Source: Actinomycetota bacterium (GTDB lineage Bacteria > Actinomycetota > Thermoleophilia > UBA2241). Taken from it: a DNA stretch of 46,227 nucleotides. The translations under genes were made by a program, and so were the position numbers. The notes under the pieces were generated by a model. That model saw only the letters and a list, made by a program, of their open reading frames with translations, was not told where the DNA came from and ran no database searches. The DNA lies in NCBI GenBank assembly GCA_003132585.1, contig PKYG01000123.1:532-46758 (forward strand), read 5' to 3'. Positions 1-7,822 of this stretch are shown piece after piece. The number at the start of each line of letters is the position of its first letter. The stretch's first letter is position 1.

Positions 1-777
1 GCGATGCGCGGCGCCGCCGAGGAAGACGCCGGTCATCGCGGCGATCTCGAGGCCGCCGACCTTGGCGAGCACGTCGATGGGGTCGGCGGCGTCGGGCTTG
101 TTGACCGCGAGCGCCTGCTCGATCACCGCGACCTTGGCCGGCAGTGCCTCTTTGCTGATCCCGGTGCCGCGCCCCGTGACCTTGGCTGCGGACTCCCCGG
201 TGAGCGCCGCGATCACCGCCGACGCAGCCGTCGTGTTGCCGATGCCCATCTCGCCGGTGGCGATGATGTCGAGGCCGTTCGCGAACTCCTCCTCGACCAG
301 CTCGATGCCGATCTCGATGGCACGGACGGCTTCATCGCGCGTCATCGCCGGCCCCTGGGCGATGTTGGCGGTGCCCATACGGACCTTCTTTTGGCGCACG
401 CCCGCGGCAGCGCTGATGTCGGCGTTCACGCCCACGTCGGTGACAATCACCCGGGCGCCGACATGGCGGCCGATCACGTTGATCGCAGCCCCGCCGGCAG
501 CGAAGTTGAGCACCATCGCCGGTGTCACCTCAGCAGGGAAGGCACTGACGCCCTCGGCCGTCACGCCGTGATCGGCGACCATCACGGCGATCGCCTTGCT
601 CTCGATCACCGGCAGCGGCTTGCGCTGGATGCCGGCGAGCTGGATCGACAGCGTCTCCAGGCGGCCGAGCGCCTTGGGCGGCTTGGTGAGCTGCATCTGG
701 CGGGCCTCGGCGGCGCGCATGGCGTCGGCGTCGAGCGGGCCGATGGTGGCGGTGGTGCGGGCGAGCAGGTCGGTCAC
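1..777 (-). CDS. cobT: Nicotinate-nucleotide--dimethylbenzimidazole phosphoribosyltransferase, CobT (3' part outside window)
   Basis: CobT makes alpha-ribazole phosphate from nicotinate mononucleotide and dimethylbenzimidazole, the lower-ligand branch of cobalamin assembly in the cytoplasm. I translated the minus strand from a GTG at 777 and read 259 residues before the window edge; the family is usually about 350 aa. Typical CobT stretches are visible: KPPKALGRLE near residue 33, VMVADHGVTAEGVSAFP, NFAAGGAAINV, and GEMGIGNTTAASA. The start overlaps the cobU stop by four bases (GTGA), so the two genes are translationally coupled and both sit under the upstream cobalamin riboswitch. Plus-strand reading frames here are shadows. 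The assignment is secure; only the C-terminus is unseen. Confidence 0.95.
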   Translation of the reverse strand, partial: MTDLLARTTATIGPLDADAMRAAEARQMQLTKPPKALGRLETLSIQLAGIQRKPLPVIESKAIAVMVADHGVTAEGVSAFPAEVTPAMVLNFAAGGAAINVIGRHVGARVIVTDVGVNADISAAAGVRQKKVRMGTANIAQGPAMTRDEAVRAIEIGIELVEEEFANGLDIIATGEMGIGNTTAASAVIAALTGESAAKVTGRGTGISKEALPAKVAVIEQALAVNKPDAADPIDVLAKVGGLEIAAMTGVFLGGAAHR

Positions 778-1535
778 TGGTCGGACTCCTTCACGGGGAA
801 CGGGGACAGAGGGTGCAAGTCAGAGGCGACGTCGGCCGGTGCTCCAGCCTCTGGCCAGGGCGACGCCAGCATCTTCACGTCGAGCGGATAACCCGAGACG
901 AGGAAGTAGACGCGGTCGGCAGCGCGCGCGAGACGCTGGTTGGCCCAGCCAAGTTGATCGCGGTAGAGGCGGGCAAGCGGGTACTCGGGCACGACCCCGA
1001 GCCCGACCTCGTTGGTGACCGCGACCAGGGTGGCGCCGGTCTCCGCGAGAGCCGCCAGCAGGTCGTCGACGGCGGCGCTGGCGCGCTCAGTGACAGCGCG
1101 TTCCTGCTCGGCCGAAATCAGCGAGTCGTCGTAGTTGAATCCTTGCGGCGGTTCGCTGCCGCCGAAGGAGCCGCCGGCGAACAGCAAGTTACTTACCCAG
1201 AAGGTCACGCAGTCGAGGAGGAAGACAGTCGCGGGGGTCGTGCCGGCGGCGGGGCCGGCGTGCTCGCGCACCGCCGCCGGCACCTCGAGCGGGCACTCGA
1301 CCGTCGTCCAGGTGGCGGGCCGCGCAGCGCGATGCGCCGCGACCCGCGCCGCCATCTCCTCGTCGTTGGTCTCGGACGTCGCCAGGTAGATGAGGCGACC
1401 GCCGCGCGCAGCGGCTTCGCCACGCGCCGCCTCGCGCTCCTCGGCCAGTTGCGCCGCGAGCCGCTCGGCGAACGTGCTCTTGCCGCTGCGCGCGCCGCCG
1501 GTGACGAGGATGAGAAGTTCGTGAGGTTTAGCCAC
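774..1535 (-). CDS. cobU: Adenosylcobinamide kinase / adenosylcobinamide-phosphate guanylyltransferase CobU
   Basis: This bifunctional enzyme phosphorylates adenosylcobinamide and then transfers GMP to it, activating the nucleotide-loop end of B12. The 253-aa protein has the N-terminal P-loop GGARSGKST (residues 13-21), the SETNDEEMAARVAAH segment typical of CobU/CobP, and the TNEVGLGVVPE motif in the C-terminal third. It is somewhat longer than the usual 180-200 aa because of low-complexity Ala/Arg-rich stretches. The start is GTG at 1535, chosen because GGGAGGG lies about 8 nt upstream. It overlaps cobT by 4 bp. A cobalamin riboswitch sits about 45 nt upstream, so expression should fall when cobalamin is plentiful. 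Confidence 0.95.
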   Translation of the reverse strand: MAKPHELLILVTGGARSGKSTFAERLAAQLAEEREAARGEAAARGGRLIYLATSETNDEEMAARVAAHRAARPATWTTVECPLEVPAAVREHAGPAAGTTPATVFLLDCVTFWVSNLLFAGGSFGGSEPPQGFNYDDSLISAEQERAVTERASAAVDDLLAALAETGATLVAVTNEVGLGVVPEYPLARLYRDQLGWANQRLARAADRVYFLVSGYPLDVKMLASPWPEAGAPADVASDLHPLSPFPVKESDQ

Positions 1536-1574
1536 CGCAGCCCTCCCTCGAGGCGTTGTCGCAGTAATCCCCCG

Positions 1575-1725
1575 GCCGTGGTGTCCTGGCTCGCGCTTCG
1601 TCCTACCGGCCGCGCCTTCCCGCCCCTCGGGGCAGTGGCATCGCTGCGGCTTTCGTCGGCGCCTACAGTTGCGGGGCAGCGCCGGCCTTGCACCGGCTTC
1701 CCAGCAGCTGAGGGATGCCCCGCAA
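1575..1725 (-). promoter_or_regulatory. Cobalamin riboswitch upstream of cobU-cobT
   Basis: On the minus strand, read from about 1705 down, the conserved blocks appear in order: GGGAAGCCGGTGCAA, then GCCGGCGCTGCCCCGC followed by AACTGTA, then GATGCCACTGCCCC, GGGAAGGC, and finally the B12 box GAGCCAGGACACC at 1580-1591. This is the classic cobalamin-riboswitch arrangement. It lies between an unassigned region and the cobU ribosome binding site. The 5' limit (pairing element P1) is approximate. Whether control is by terminator or by hiding the ribosome binding site cannot be decided by eye; there is no clear U-tract, so translational control is the likelier inference. Confidence 0.93.
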
Positions 1726-2021
1726 GGCTACAGCTGCGCCGTCGCAGGCGTCAACCGGCTCCGCCGCGGCCCGCAGTCCCACACCTACGCCAGGGGCCGA
1801 CGCTCCCAGCTGTCCTGACCCGCTCCCCGTCCGTCGATCCACTTCCTCTGTTAGCTCGTGATCTTGGCTCGAGGCAGTGACGGCGACCACCATCCCGCAC
1901 AATACGCGTCGATGCTACTTGAGGTCCCCAGGTGGGTGTCGGGGCGGGGAAAGGGTGCCGCCTGTTGACGTCGTCGCCCATGAGCCAGCGAGACGACGGT
2001 GGGTCGATGCCGAAGATCCTG

Positions 2022-2261
2022 CTGGAGGTCTTGGTGTCGTGTCCAGCCGTCAGAAAGCCAAGACTTGCAGCGACTTCTGTCGTCTCGCCGACGCCGAGCC
2101 GACGTGTGCGGCGGCGAAGACCCCAGCAGCTACGCGAGGAGCCGGCACAAGCTGACGCCACCAGAGGCCGTACGGTGCAACAGAGCGTGCGTGAGCTGGT
2201 CGGCGATCTTCAGTCCGAAAACCATAACCTCAACCTGGACCGATTTCAGGGGTGCAGGTCA
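2022..2261 (+). repeat. Dispersed repeat, copy 1 of 5 (84-bp core 2022-2104), with IS3-type end at 2236-2261
   Basis: The core begins GCTGGAGGTCTTG and ends with two direct GCCGACG half-sites at an 11-bp period (ending at 2104). Copies lie at 9317, 30787, 30900 and 42995, all on the plus strand. Copies 1 and 2 are similar over a longer stretch of about 240 bp that ends in a 26-bp IS3-family terminal repeat (TGGACCGATTTCAGGGG...GGTCA), oriented as the left end of a minus-strand element. No convincing reading frame is conserved between copies, so it looks like a non-coding or non-autonomous element. The 1746-2021 stretch before it shows nothing I can assign. Confidence 0.75.
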
Positions 2262-2340
2262 GTCCGCGTCGATCGACTCGGCGGGCTGATTCACGAGTAT
2301 CACCGAACAGCAGCGTGAATCGGGATAAACGCACCCCTCA

Positions 2341-2383
2341 GCCCCCGGCTGGAATCGAACCAGCGACACCAGGTTTAGGAAAC
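2341..2383 (-). pseudogene. tRNA-Arg(CCT) 3' fragment, probable integration (att) remnant
   Basis: On the minus strand this reads from the anticodon loop (TTTCCTAAACC, anticodon CCT) through the variable region, a perfect T arm (GCTGG-TTCGATT-CCAGC) and the acceptor strand CGGGGGC plus discriminator T. The expected 5' half (GCCCCCG acceptor strand, D arm, 5' anticodon stem) is missing: the bases upstream of the loop do not pair. A tRNA cut at the anticodon loop is what a tyrosine-recombinase element leaves as its att core. No second copy or integrase gene is visible in this window. It cannot be a functional tRNA as it stands. Confidence 0.7.
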
Positions 2384-2744
2384 ATGAGGAAGCCGTGACC
2401 GGCCGTAGTGCCTCGTGTGCAAAGGTGCTGCACGGTCCAAGGTTCTGCGAGAGCTCGGTGCTGCATAGTGCTCAGGCGTGACAGGCCGTGACGAAGCGTC
2501 TCGTCCGGTCATGAAAATGGACCCGGAAGGCCTCCGAACTCGGTCTCGGTGTAGGGTTCGCGTACCGGGCCAGGGGCTTTCCGGGAGAACGCAGGACGGG
2601 CAGGCCGCAATTGCCGTGGGCTTCGAGCCCGATCTTGTCTGTGGCCGCCCCCGCGACTGCACCCGGGTGTGCTCATGAGCACGAATCCGTCGGTGTCGAT
2701 TCGCCCGCCTGCTCTCCAGCGACAAGCTACCGAAAGGAGTGCAG
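2384..2744 (+). other. Non-coding left part of the IS110 element; possible bridge-RNA region
   Basis: About 360 bp lie between the tRNA fragment and the IS110-family transposase. No reading frame here looks real on either strand. In the IS110 group the stretch between the left end and the transposase encodes the structured bridge RNA that selects donor and target sites. Short inverted pieces such as GTGCAAAGGTGCTGCAC near 2417 and CGGGCCAGGGGCTTTCCGGG near 2566 could form stem-loops. The exact element boundary and the RNA are inference. Confidence 0.35.
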
Positions 2745-4013
2745 ATGCGAGCAATCGGCATCGATGTGCACCGCGACTTCTGCGAGGTGGCGGTGAGCGA
2801 GGGCGGGCGCCTGCGCTCGGCGGGCCGCGTGCCCTCGAAGCCCGAGGAGCTCGAGCTCCTCGGCGTTAGCCTCTCAGCCGACGACGAAGTGGCCCTGGAG
2901 GCGACCGGCAACGCGCTCGCCATCGCGCGCATTCTCGAGCCACACGTCGCCCGCGTCGTGGTGGCCAGCGCCCGCGAGCTGCACGCCATCAGCGACGCCA
3001 AAGCCAAGACCGACCGCCGCGACGCCCGCATGCTGGCCAAGCTGCTCGCGGCCGGCATGCTCGAGGGCACCTGGCTGCCGGGCGAGGAGACGCGCACCCT
3101 GCGCCGCCGCCTGGCCCAGCGCGCCCAGCTCGTGCGAGCGCGCACCCGCCTCAAGAACGAGGTCCACGCGGCCCTCTACCGCAACCTCGTCGGCGCACCG
3201 TCGGCGACGGACCTCTTCGGCGCGGCGGGGCGACGCTGGCTTGAACACCTCGAGCTGCCCGTCGATGAGCGCGAGACGCTGGAGAGCTGCCTGCGCACCA
3301 TCGCCTTCCTCGACGGCGAGGTCGAGCGCTTCGAGCAGGCCATCGCCCGCTGCGCCATGCACTCGCCCGAGATCCGCTGCCTGGTGACGATCCCTGGCGT
3401 CGGCCTGATCAGCGCAGCCACCTTGGTCGCAGTGGTTGGCGACGTACGCCGTTTCCGCTCCGCCCGCAAGCTGGTCGGCTACCTGGGCCTCGACCCGCGC
3501 GTGCGCCAGTCGGGCAGCAGCCCGGCGCGCATGGGGCACATCTCCAAAGAGGGTCCTGCGGCCGCACGCCAGGCGCTCTGCGAGGCGGCCCACGCGGCCA
3601 TGCGCACGCCCGGGCCGCTGCGTGCCTTCGGGCAACGGGTGGCGGCGCGGCGCGGCCGCCAGGTGGCCATCGTCGCGGTTGCCCGCAAGCTCGCCACGAT
3701 CGCCTGGCGGCTACTGACAAGCGGCGAGGACTACGCCTTCGCAAGCCCCGGGCAGGTACGCCTCAAGCTGCGGCGTATCGAGCTGGCGGCCGGCGCTCCG
3801 CGGCAGCAGGGGCATCGAACGGGCGTATCGCTTGAGAGCCAGCAGGAGCGGGAGCTCGCCTTGGCGGCAGAGCGCGCCTACCAGCGTCTCGTGGCCGACT
3901 GGCAGGCGGCTGGCCGCGGGCGCGCGGGCGCCGCAGTGGGGCGCGCATCGGACGGGCTCTCACTGAGCCCAGCAGCGCGGCAGACGGGCAAGCCCCAGGC
4001 GTCTGTGCTTTAG
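2745..4013 (+). CDS. IS110-family DEDD transposase
   Basis: The 422-aa protein is a complete IS110/IS116/IS902-type recombinase. The N-terminal RuvC-like domain shows the DEDD residues: D in AIGIDVHRDF (about residue 6), E in ALEATGNALA, and the two D of AKTDRRDARML. The C-terminal Tnp2 domain has IPGVGLISAATLVA, YLGLDPRVRQSG and GHISKEGPAAARQAL, which carries the expected catalytic serine. The ATG at 2745 is preferred because GGAG lies 6 nt upstream; an in-frame GTG two codons earlier overlaps that site. IS110 elements lack normal inverted repeats, so ends are not drawn. The gene looks intact and possibly active. Minus-strand frames here are shadows. Confidence 0.93.
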   Translation: MRAIGIDVHRDFCEVAVSEGGRLRSAGRVPSKPEELELLGVSLSADDEVALEATGNALAIARILEPHVARVVVASARELHAISDAKAKTDRRDARMLAKLLAAGMLEGTWLPGEETRTLRRRLAQRAQLVRARTRLKNEVHAALYRNLVGAPSATDLFGAAGRRWLEHLELPVDERETLESCLRTIAFLDGEVERFEQAIARCAMHSPEIRCLVTIPGVGLISAATLVAVVGDVRRFRSARKLVGYLGLDPRVRQSGSSPARMGHISKEGPAAARQALCEAAHAAMRTPGPLRAFGQRVAARRGRQVAIVAVARKLATIAWRLLTSGEDYAFASPGQVRLKLRRIELAAGAPRQQGHRTGVSLESQQERELALAAERAYQRLVADWQAAGRGRAGAAVGRASDGLSLSPAARQTGKPQASVL

Positions 4014-4160
4014 CTCGCGGTCGCCCGCGCCCGCACGACAACGTTCGCACAGGAGGCCCGAGTGGTCCAGGTCACTTGACTTTCATCCGTCGGCAATCGG
4101 TCGGCAGCCATGCGCGGCTTCGCGTATCCGACTATGACGCGAAGTGGACACCCTGGGTGT

Positions 4161-4640
4161 CTACCGCTGCCATTGGGTCGAGGCGTTCACATGCGCTGAC
4201 CAGCATCGGAAGACGGCGTCCTGCACCTCTTCGTCGGTCACGGCAAAGACGATGACGTTCAGCGTCACGCGAAACTCCGCGACTGGCTCGCCTAGCTTGC
4301 CCGACCAGCGAGGCGCCTCGGTCGCCGATGTCACGCTGAAGGCAAGACGGTCGCCGGCCGCCGACTCGAGAGCGCCCTTGATGTGACCGACGAGGACGCA
4401 ACCGGCGGCCACGAGCTGGTCGACCAGGGCGAGGACGAACGAGTCGACGGCGGCCCTCAACTCGCCGCTCGTTGCAGCCGGCGCAGGAGACACCCGGGCG
4501 ACGGCCGCGAACACCACCGGCTCGGTTCCAGGTGCGAAGCAGTTCAGGTCGGCATGTGAATGGCCGGCACTGTGGGCGGCCTCGCCATCGTCAACGTGGT
4601 CGTGATGGGCGTCCTCGCCGGGCACCATCACAGAAGGCAT
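4161..4640 (-). CDS. His-rich protein of methyltransferase operon, possibly a detached CobW C-terminal domain
   Basis: This 159-aa product is not one I recognise by family. Residues 9-30 are rich in His and Asp/Glu (GEDAHHDHVDDGEAAHSAGHSH), a likely metal-binding stretch; the rest is a compact alpha/beta-looking domain ending near WSAHVNASTQW. It is the last gene of a five-gene operon and its start overlaps the preceding CobW-type GTPase by 13 bases. CobW/COG0523 GTPases normally have a His-rich linker followed by a C-terminal domain, and the upstream GTPase lacks both, so this may be that half encoded separately. That is inference. It may help insert or chaperone a metal or corrinoid. Confidence 0.65.
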   Translation of the reverse strand: MPSVMVPGEDAHHDHVDDGEAAHSAGHSHADLNCFAPGTEPVVFAAVARVSPAPAATSGELRAAVDSFVLALVDQLVAAGCVLVGHIKGALESAAGDRLAFSVTSATEAPRWSGKLGEPVAEFRVTLNVIVFAVTDEEVQDAVFRCWSAHVNASTQWQR

Positions 4641-5215
4641 CCCTGGAGATCGCCCAGACCGCTGCCGGAGACAGCCGACACACGGCGTATCGCGGCAGTC
4701 GCGTTCGCGCGCCGCACCACCTCCTCGATCCGGGCAACCACCGCCTCGTCTACCTGGTCGATCTTATTGACGGCGATGACGTCGGCGGCCTCGAGCTGGG
4801 CGGTGATGAGTGGCTCGACGACCTGCTGGAGCATCTCCCACCGGCCCGCGTCCACGAGCGTCAGCACTCGCGATCGCGCGATCTGCGGCATGTAGGTGCG
4901 CACGGTCTTCATCAGGTCGCCCGGCGCCGCCAGCCCGGTCGGCTCGACGACGACCCAGTCCGGAGCGTACTGCGCCTCAAGGGCCCGCAGAGTCTCGACG
5001 AGCCCCGTCTGGAGCGTGCAGCAAATGCAGCCACCGAAGAGTTCCTGTACCGGCAGTCCGGCCTCGCGCACGTAGCCGCCGTCGACGCCGACATCGCCGA
5101 TCTCGTTCTCGACGATGGCGAGCTGCAATCCCGTCTGCGTCATCGTGCGTGCGAGCTCGAGCAGGACGGTCGTCTTGCCGGAGCCGAGGAAGCCGGCGAT
5201 GCAGAGCAGCTTCAC
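4628..5215 (-). CDS. CobW/HypB/UreG-type GTPase, short form
   Basis: The 195-aa protein is the GTPase domain of the COG0523 family. Visible motifs: Walker A GFLGSGKTT (residues 8-16), the metal-binding CxCC motif in GGCICCTLQ (about 62-70), VVVEPTGLAAP, and the base-specificity motif NKID (about 154-157). Family members are usually 300-400 aa, with a His-rich linker and C-terminal domain that are absent here. The start is GTG at 5215, overlapping the DUF1638 gene stop by 4 bp. In this operon it most likely handles cobalt/zinc supply or corrinoid-protein activation for the methyltransferase; that role is inferred from context. Confidence 0.88.
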   Translation of the reverse strand: MKLLCIAGFLGSGKTTVLLELARTMTQTGLQLAIVENEIGDVGVDGGYVREAGLPVQELFGGCICCTLQTGLVETLRALEAQYAPDWVVVEPTGLAAPGDLMKTVRTYMPQIARSRVLTLVDAGRWEMLQQVVEPLITAQLEAADVIAVNKIDQVDEAVVARIEEVVRRANATAAIRRVSAVSGSGLGDLQGCLL

Positions 5216-5940
5216 GACCCGCCCGCGCCGGCGAACAGCTCCGGCCGAAAGTCAGTGAAGGTGAGCTCGTGGCCGGGAGGGGCGACGACGAAGTCGTCGC
5301 CCCTCCCGCCCTCCACGAGCGCGTCGAGGATGCGCGTGGTGCCGGGCACGTCCTCGACGACGAGGTCGAAGGTCTCAGCGAACTCGGTCACCCGCGCGCG
5401 GTATGGCTCCAGGTCATGGCGCCCCGTATCGATGAACACGATGCGTGTGTAGTGCGCGAGCAGCGTGCGCATCATCTGCTCGGCGCGTTCGAGGCCACGC
5501 TTCTCAATGAGCTTCTCGTGCTCGCTGAAGATGGTGTCGCACTCCTCCAGGTAAGCCTTGGCCACGTAGTACGTGCCATGAGCCTTCTCAGACTGCTCCG
5601 CAAACGCCTCATTCGACCCGAGCATCATCGCGATGCAGTCGTCCACGCGCGGAACGATGAGCGTCGCGTGCTCGGTCTTGAGGCCAAGGACGGCGTTGGA
5701 GCACATACCGAAGCCGAGCACGATGGTAGCGCCCGGCTTGTCGGCTGCAGCAACGGCGACGCGCAGCGCCTCCTTGAGGCGGTCGGGGCTCACGTGCAGC
5801 TGCGCCTCGAGCGTTTGGCACTCGACGTGGTCGGTAGCGCCCTCGGCGAGTTCGCCGAGGACGGCCGGGCAGGCAATGAGCGTGAGCCTGCCCGGCCGGT
5901 CCTCGACGCTCGGATCGACGCTGGTTCCCGAGTTGGTCAT
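5212..5940 (-). CDS. DUF1638 family protein
   Basis: The 242-aa product matches the DUF1638 pattern I know: an N-terminal LIACPAVLGEL strand, a CQTLEAQLHVSPDRL segment, and the GFGMCSNAVLGLKTE / IVPRVDDCIAMMLGS block with conserved cysteines and aspartates, then GTYYVAKAYLEE. Its biochemical activity is not established to my knowledge, but these proteins recur beside UroD-type methyltransferases and corrinoid proteins. I chose ATG 5940, 18 bp after the methyltransferase stop with GAGGAG directly before it; the longer 278-residue reading would run through the upstream gene. A perfect 15-bp inverted repeat lies inside its 3' end. The gene is translationally coupled to the following GTPase. Confidence 0.87.
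   Translation of the reverse strand: MTNSGTSVDPSVEDRPGRLTLIACPAVLGELAEGATDHVECQTLEAQLHVSPDRLKEALRVAVAAADKPGATIVLGFGMCSNAVLGLKTEHATLIVPRVDDCIAMMLGSNEAFAEQSEKAHGTYYVAKAYLEECDTIFSEHEKLIEKRGLERAEQMMRTLLAHYTRIVFIDTGRHDLEPYRARVTEFAETFDLVVEDVPGTTRILDALVEGGRGDDFVVAPPGHELTFTDFRPELFAGAGGS
5275..5307. repeat. Perfect 15-bp inverted repeat with 3-nt loop inside the DUF1638 gene
   Basis: The arms GGGAGGGGCGACGAC (5275-5289) and GTCGTCGCCCCTCCC (5293-5307) are exact reverse complements around GAA. In the minus-strand mRNA this makes a very stable GC-rich hairpin within the last 100 bases of the DUF1638 coding sequence (residues around GGRGDDF). There is no U-tract, so it is not a standard terminator. Confidence 0.9.
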
Positions 5941-5957
5941 CTCCTCGCGGCGGCGAG

Positions 5958-7088
5958 TCAGCTGACGCGACCGAACTCGCGACTTGCCGCCACGAACGCC
6001 TCGAAGTTCTCGGGCTTGGAGTCGATCGGGCCGTCGCAGCCGGGGCACAGGATGAGGCCTGTGGGGCCGACGTCCCGCACGAGGGCTTCGATATAGGCAT
6101 AAACGTCGTCTGGCGTGCCGACAGAGAGTATCGCGGCCGGCAGATCGCCCATGATCGCCATGTGGCCGTCGAGCAGCTCCTTGGCCTTGCGGATGTCAGT
6201 CATACCGTCCGGGTTGAGGATGCAGGTCCTGGCGGGCAGCTCCTTGAGGCGCGCAAGATCGCGCGTCCAGTCCTGGTCCCAATGGAGCACGGGCGTGATG
6301 CCCTTCTCGATGAGCGCCATGGAGATGTCGTAGTAGTAGGGCCAGACGAACTCGTCCCAGAGCTTGGGGGCAAGCATGGCGCTGGCCGATCTCCAGCCGC
6401 CGAGCCATGCACGGGGGATACCCGAGAGCGCGCAAGCGGCGATCGCGTTCTCGACCATCGCCGGGACCATGGCGTCGAGGGCGGCTTTCACCCGGGCAGG
6501 ATCCCGGTAGAGGTCCATGAAGAAGCTGTTCATGGAGCGGCCACCGCAGAGCACTTCGAAGGGGATCGTCGAGATCCCGCCGACGACGGGCACGTAACCG
6601 GCCGCCTTGAACTTCTCAAGCTGGTGCGGATACTCGTTCACAAGCCAGCCCATATGAGCCTGGAACATCTCCATGTCCACGACCTTGGGCAGGAACGACT
6701 CGAGGAACGGCTGCCATCCGTCCGCCGCGATGGCGTCGTAGTCTTCCAGGGTCATCGTCTCCCGCTCGACGACCTGCCACAGGGCGTCGTCGGGCAGGTC
6801 CTTGCCGGGCATGAGCACCTTCGACAGCCACTGGGTGCTGAGGTTGACGGTGTGGTAGCCCACCGACCAGAGGTTGACGCCGTCGACATCGCCGAGGCGC
6901 TCTAGGGTCCCGAGCGTCGCCGCACAGGCGCCCTCGGGGTCGGTGCAGTACTGTGCTGTGGTCATGCCCATCCAGCGAGGGGCGAAGGCCTGGCCCATGA
7001 AGAGAGTGGGGATCAGATCAACCGGTTCACAGCGAACCGCCTTCTCGATACGCTCCGCGCGCTGCTGGTAGAGAGCTTCGTTGGCCAT
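5958..7088 (-). CDS. UroD/MtaA-family corrinoid methyltransferase
   Basis: The 376-aa protein belongs to the uroporphyrinogen-decarboxylase fold methyltransferases (MtaA, MtbA, CmuA type), which move a methyl group between a corrinoid protein and a thiol or folate. Family features seen: RCEPVDLIPTLF near the N-terminus, the MFQAHMGWLVNEY and GGISTIPFEVLCGG blocks, PVLHWDQDW (candidate zinc-ligand His), CILNPDGMTDIRKAKELL, and the C-terminal LILCPGCDGPIDSKPENF with two Cys placed like MtaA zinc ligands. The ATG at 7088 follows the corrinoid-protein stop by 2 bp, so the pair is co-translated. The substrate is not evident: no MtaB or MttB partner is in the window. Confidence 0.9.
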   Translation of the reverse strand: MANEALYQQRAERIEKAVRCEPVDLIPTLFMGQAFAPRWMGMTTAQYCTDPEGACAATLGTLERLGDVDGVNLWSVGYHTVNLSTQWLSKVLMPGKDLPDDALWQVVERETMTLEDYDAIAADGWQPFLESFLPKVVDMEMFQAHMGWLVNEYPHQLEKFKAAGYVPVVGGISTIPFEVLCGGRSMNSFFMDLYRDPARVKAALDAMVPAMVENAIAACALSGIPRAWLGGWRSASAMLAPKLWDEFVWPYYYDISMALIEKGITPVLHWDQDWTRDLARLKELPARTCILNPDGMTDIRKAKELLDGHMAIMGDLPAAILSVGTPDDVYAYIEALVRDVGPTGLILCPGCDGPIDSKPENFEAFVAASREFGRVS

Positions 7089-7090
7089 CG

Positions 7091-7717
7091 TCACGCCTCC
7101 ATCCAGGACTTGCAGAGCTTGATCGCATCGGTCGCGTCGCGGCCGCAGCCGTCGGCGCCGACATACTCGCACACGGCGGCGTCGGTCGGGCCACCGCCCA
7201 CCATCACCTTAACCGAATCACGCAGGCCAGCGTCGTTCAGCGCCGCGATCGCACGCTTCATCGAATCGAACGAGATCGTGAGGAGCCCCGAGTAGCCGAC
7301 GACCTTGGCGCCAGTCTCCTTGATCGCCTCCACGAAACGCTCCGGAGGGACGTCGACGCCGAGGTCGGTGACGTCGTAGGTAGCGGCCCGCAACATGCTC
7401 ACGACGATATCCTTGCCGATGTTGTGGATGTCGCCCTGAACGGTACCGATGACCACGGCCCCGCCCTTGGCGGCGGCGCCACCGGTGATGCCGATGTCGA
7501 GCTGAGCCGACGCCTCTTTGAAGATGTCTGCCGCGAGCATCAGGTCCGAGATGAAGTACTCGCCAGTGGAGAACCTCTCGCCGACCTGGACCATGCCCTC
7601 CTGGCACGAGGCCAGGACGGCCGCAGGCTCGGTGTCGGCCGCAAGAGCCTCAGCGACGGCCGCGACCGTCGCCTCTCGCTCGAGGCTCGCGAGGCCTTCG
7701 GAGATCTTGTCCTGCAT
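7091..7717 (-). CDS. Corrinoid protein (MtaC/MtbC-like methyl carrier), first gene of operon
   Basis: The 208-aa protein has the two-domain plan of methyltransferase corrinoid proteins: a four-helix cap (residues about 1-90, with CQEGMVQVGERFSTGEYFISDLMLAADIF) and a B12-binding Rossmann domain with GTVQGDIHNIGKDIV, whose DxHxxG motif supplies the lower-ligand His. Later glycines (VMVGGGPTDAAV) also fit. ATG 7717 was chosen because GGAG lies 7 nt upstream; two codons before it only a TTG exists. It carries methyl groups for the adjacent methyltransferase. It heads the five-gene operon reading 7717 to 4161, divergent from a GntR regulator. Confidence 0.94.
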   Translation of the reverse strand: MQDKISEGLASLEREATVAAVAEALAADTEPAAVLASCQEGMVQVGERFSTGEYFISDLMLAADIFKEASAQLDIGITGGAAAKGGAVVIGTVQGDIHNIGKDIVVSMLRAATYDVTDLGVDVPPERFVEAIKETGAKVVGYSGLLTISFDSMKRAIAALNDAGLRDSVKVMVGGGPTDAAVCEYVGADGCGRDATDAIKLCKSWMEA

Positions 7718-7822
7718 CGCCAAGCTCCTTTCCGACTTCCATGGGGTTGCACTGCGGCACTCTACACCATAGTGGGCTACTGGTCTAGGGAAGTATCGTT
7801 GCAGGTGCTATGATGCCGTCCA
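7718..7822. promoter_or_regulatory. Divergent promoter region between corrinoid operon and gntR
   Basis: This 105-bp gap separates divergent genes and must hold both promoters. It is less GC-rich in the middle (CTACACCATAGTGGGCTACTGG). The near-palindromic ACTGGTCTAGGGAAGT near 7780 is a possible GntR/HutC-type operator (GT...AC half-sites), but I cannot define it firmly. Confidence 0.4.

Noticed and set aside
4-1018. Long plus-strand frames of 295, 169 and 140 residues at the left edge
   Set aside because: They are shadows of cobT and cobU on the minus strand; composition is skewed and no family motif is present.
5275-5307. Rho-independent terminator at the perfect inverted repeat
   Set aside because: No U-tract on either strand and it lies inside a coding sequence upstream of coupled genes.
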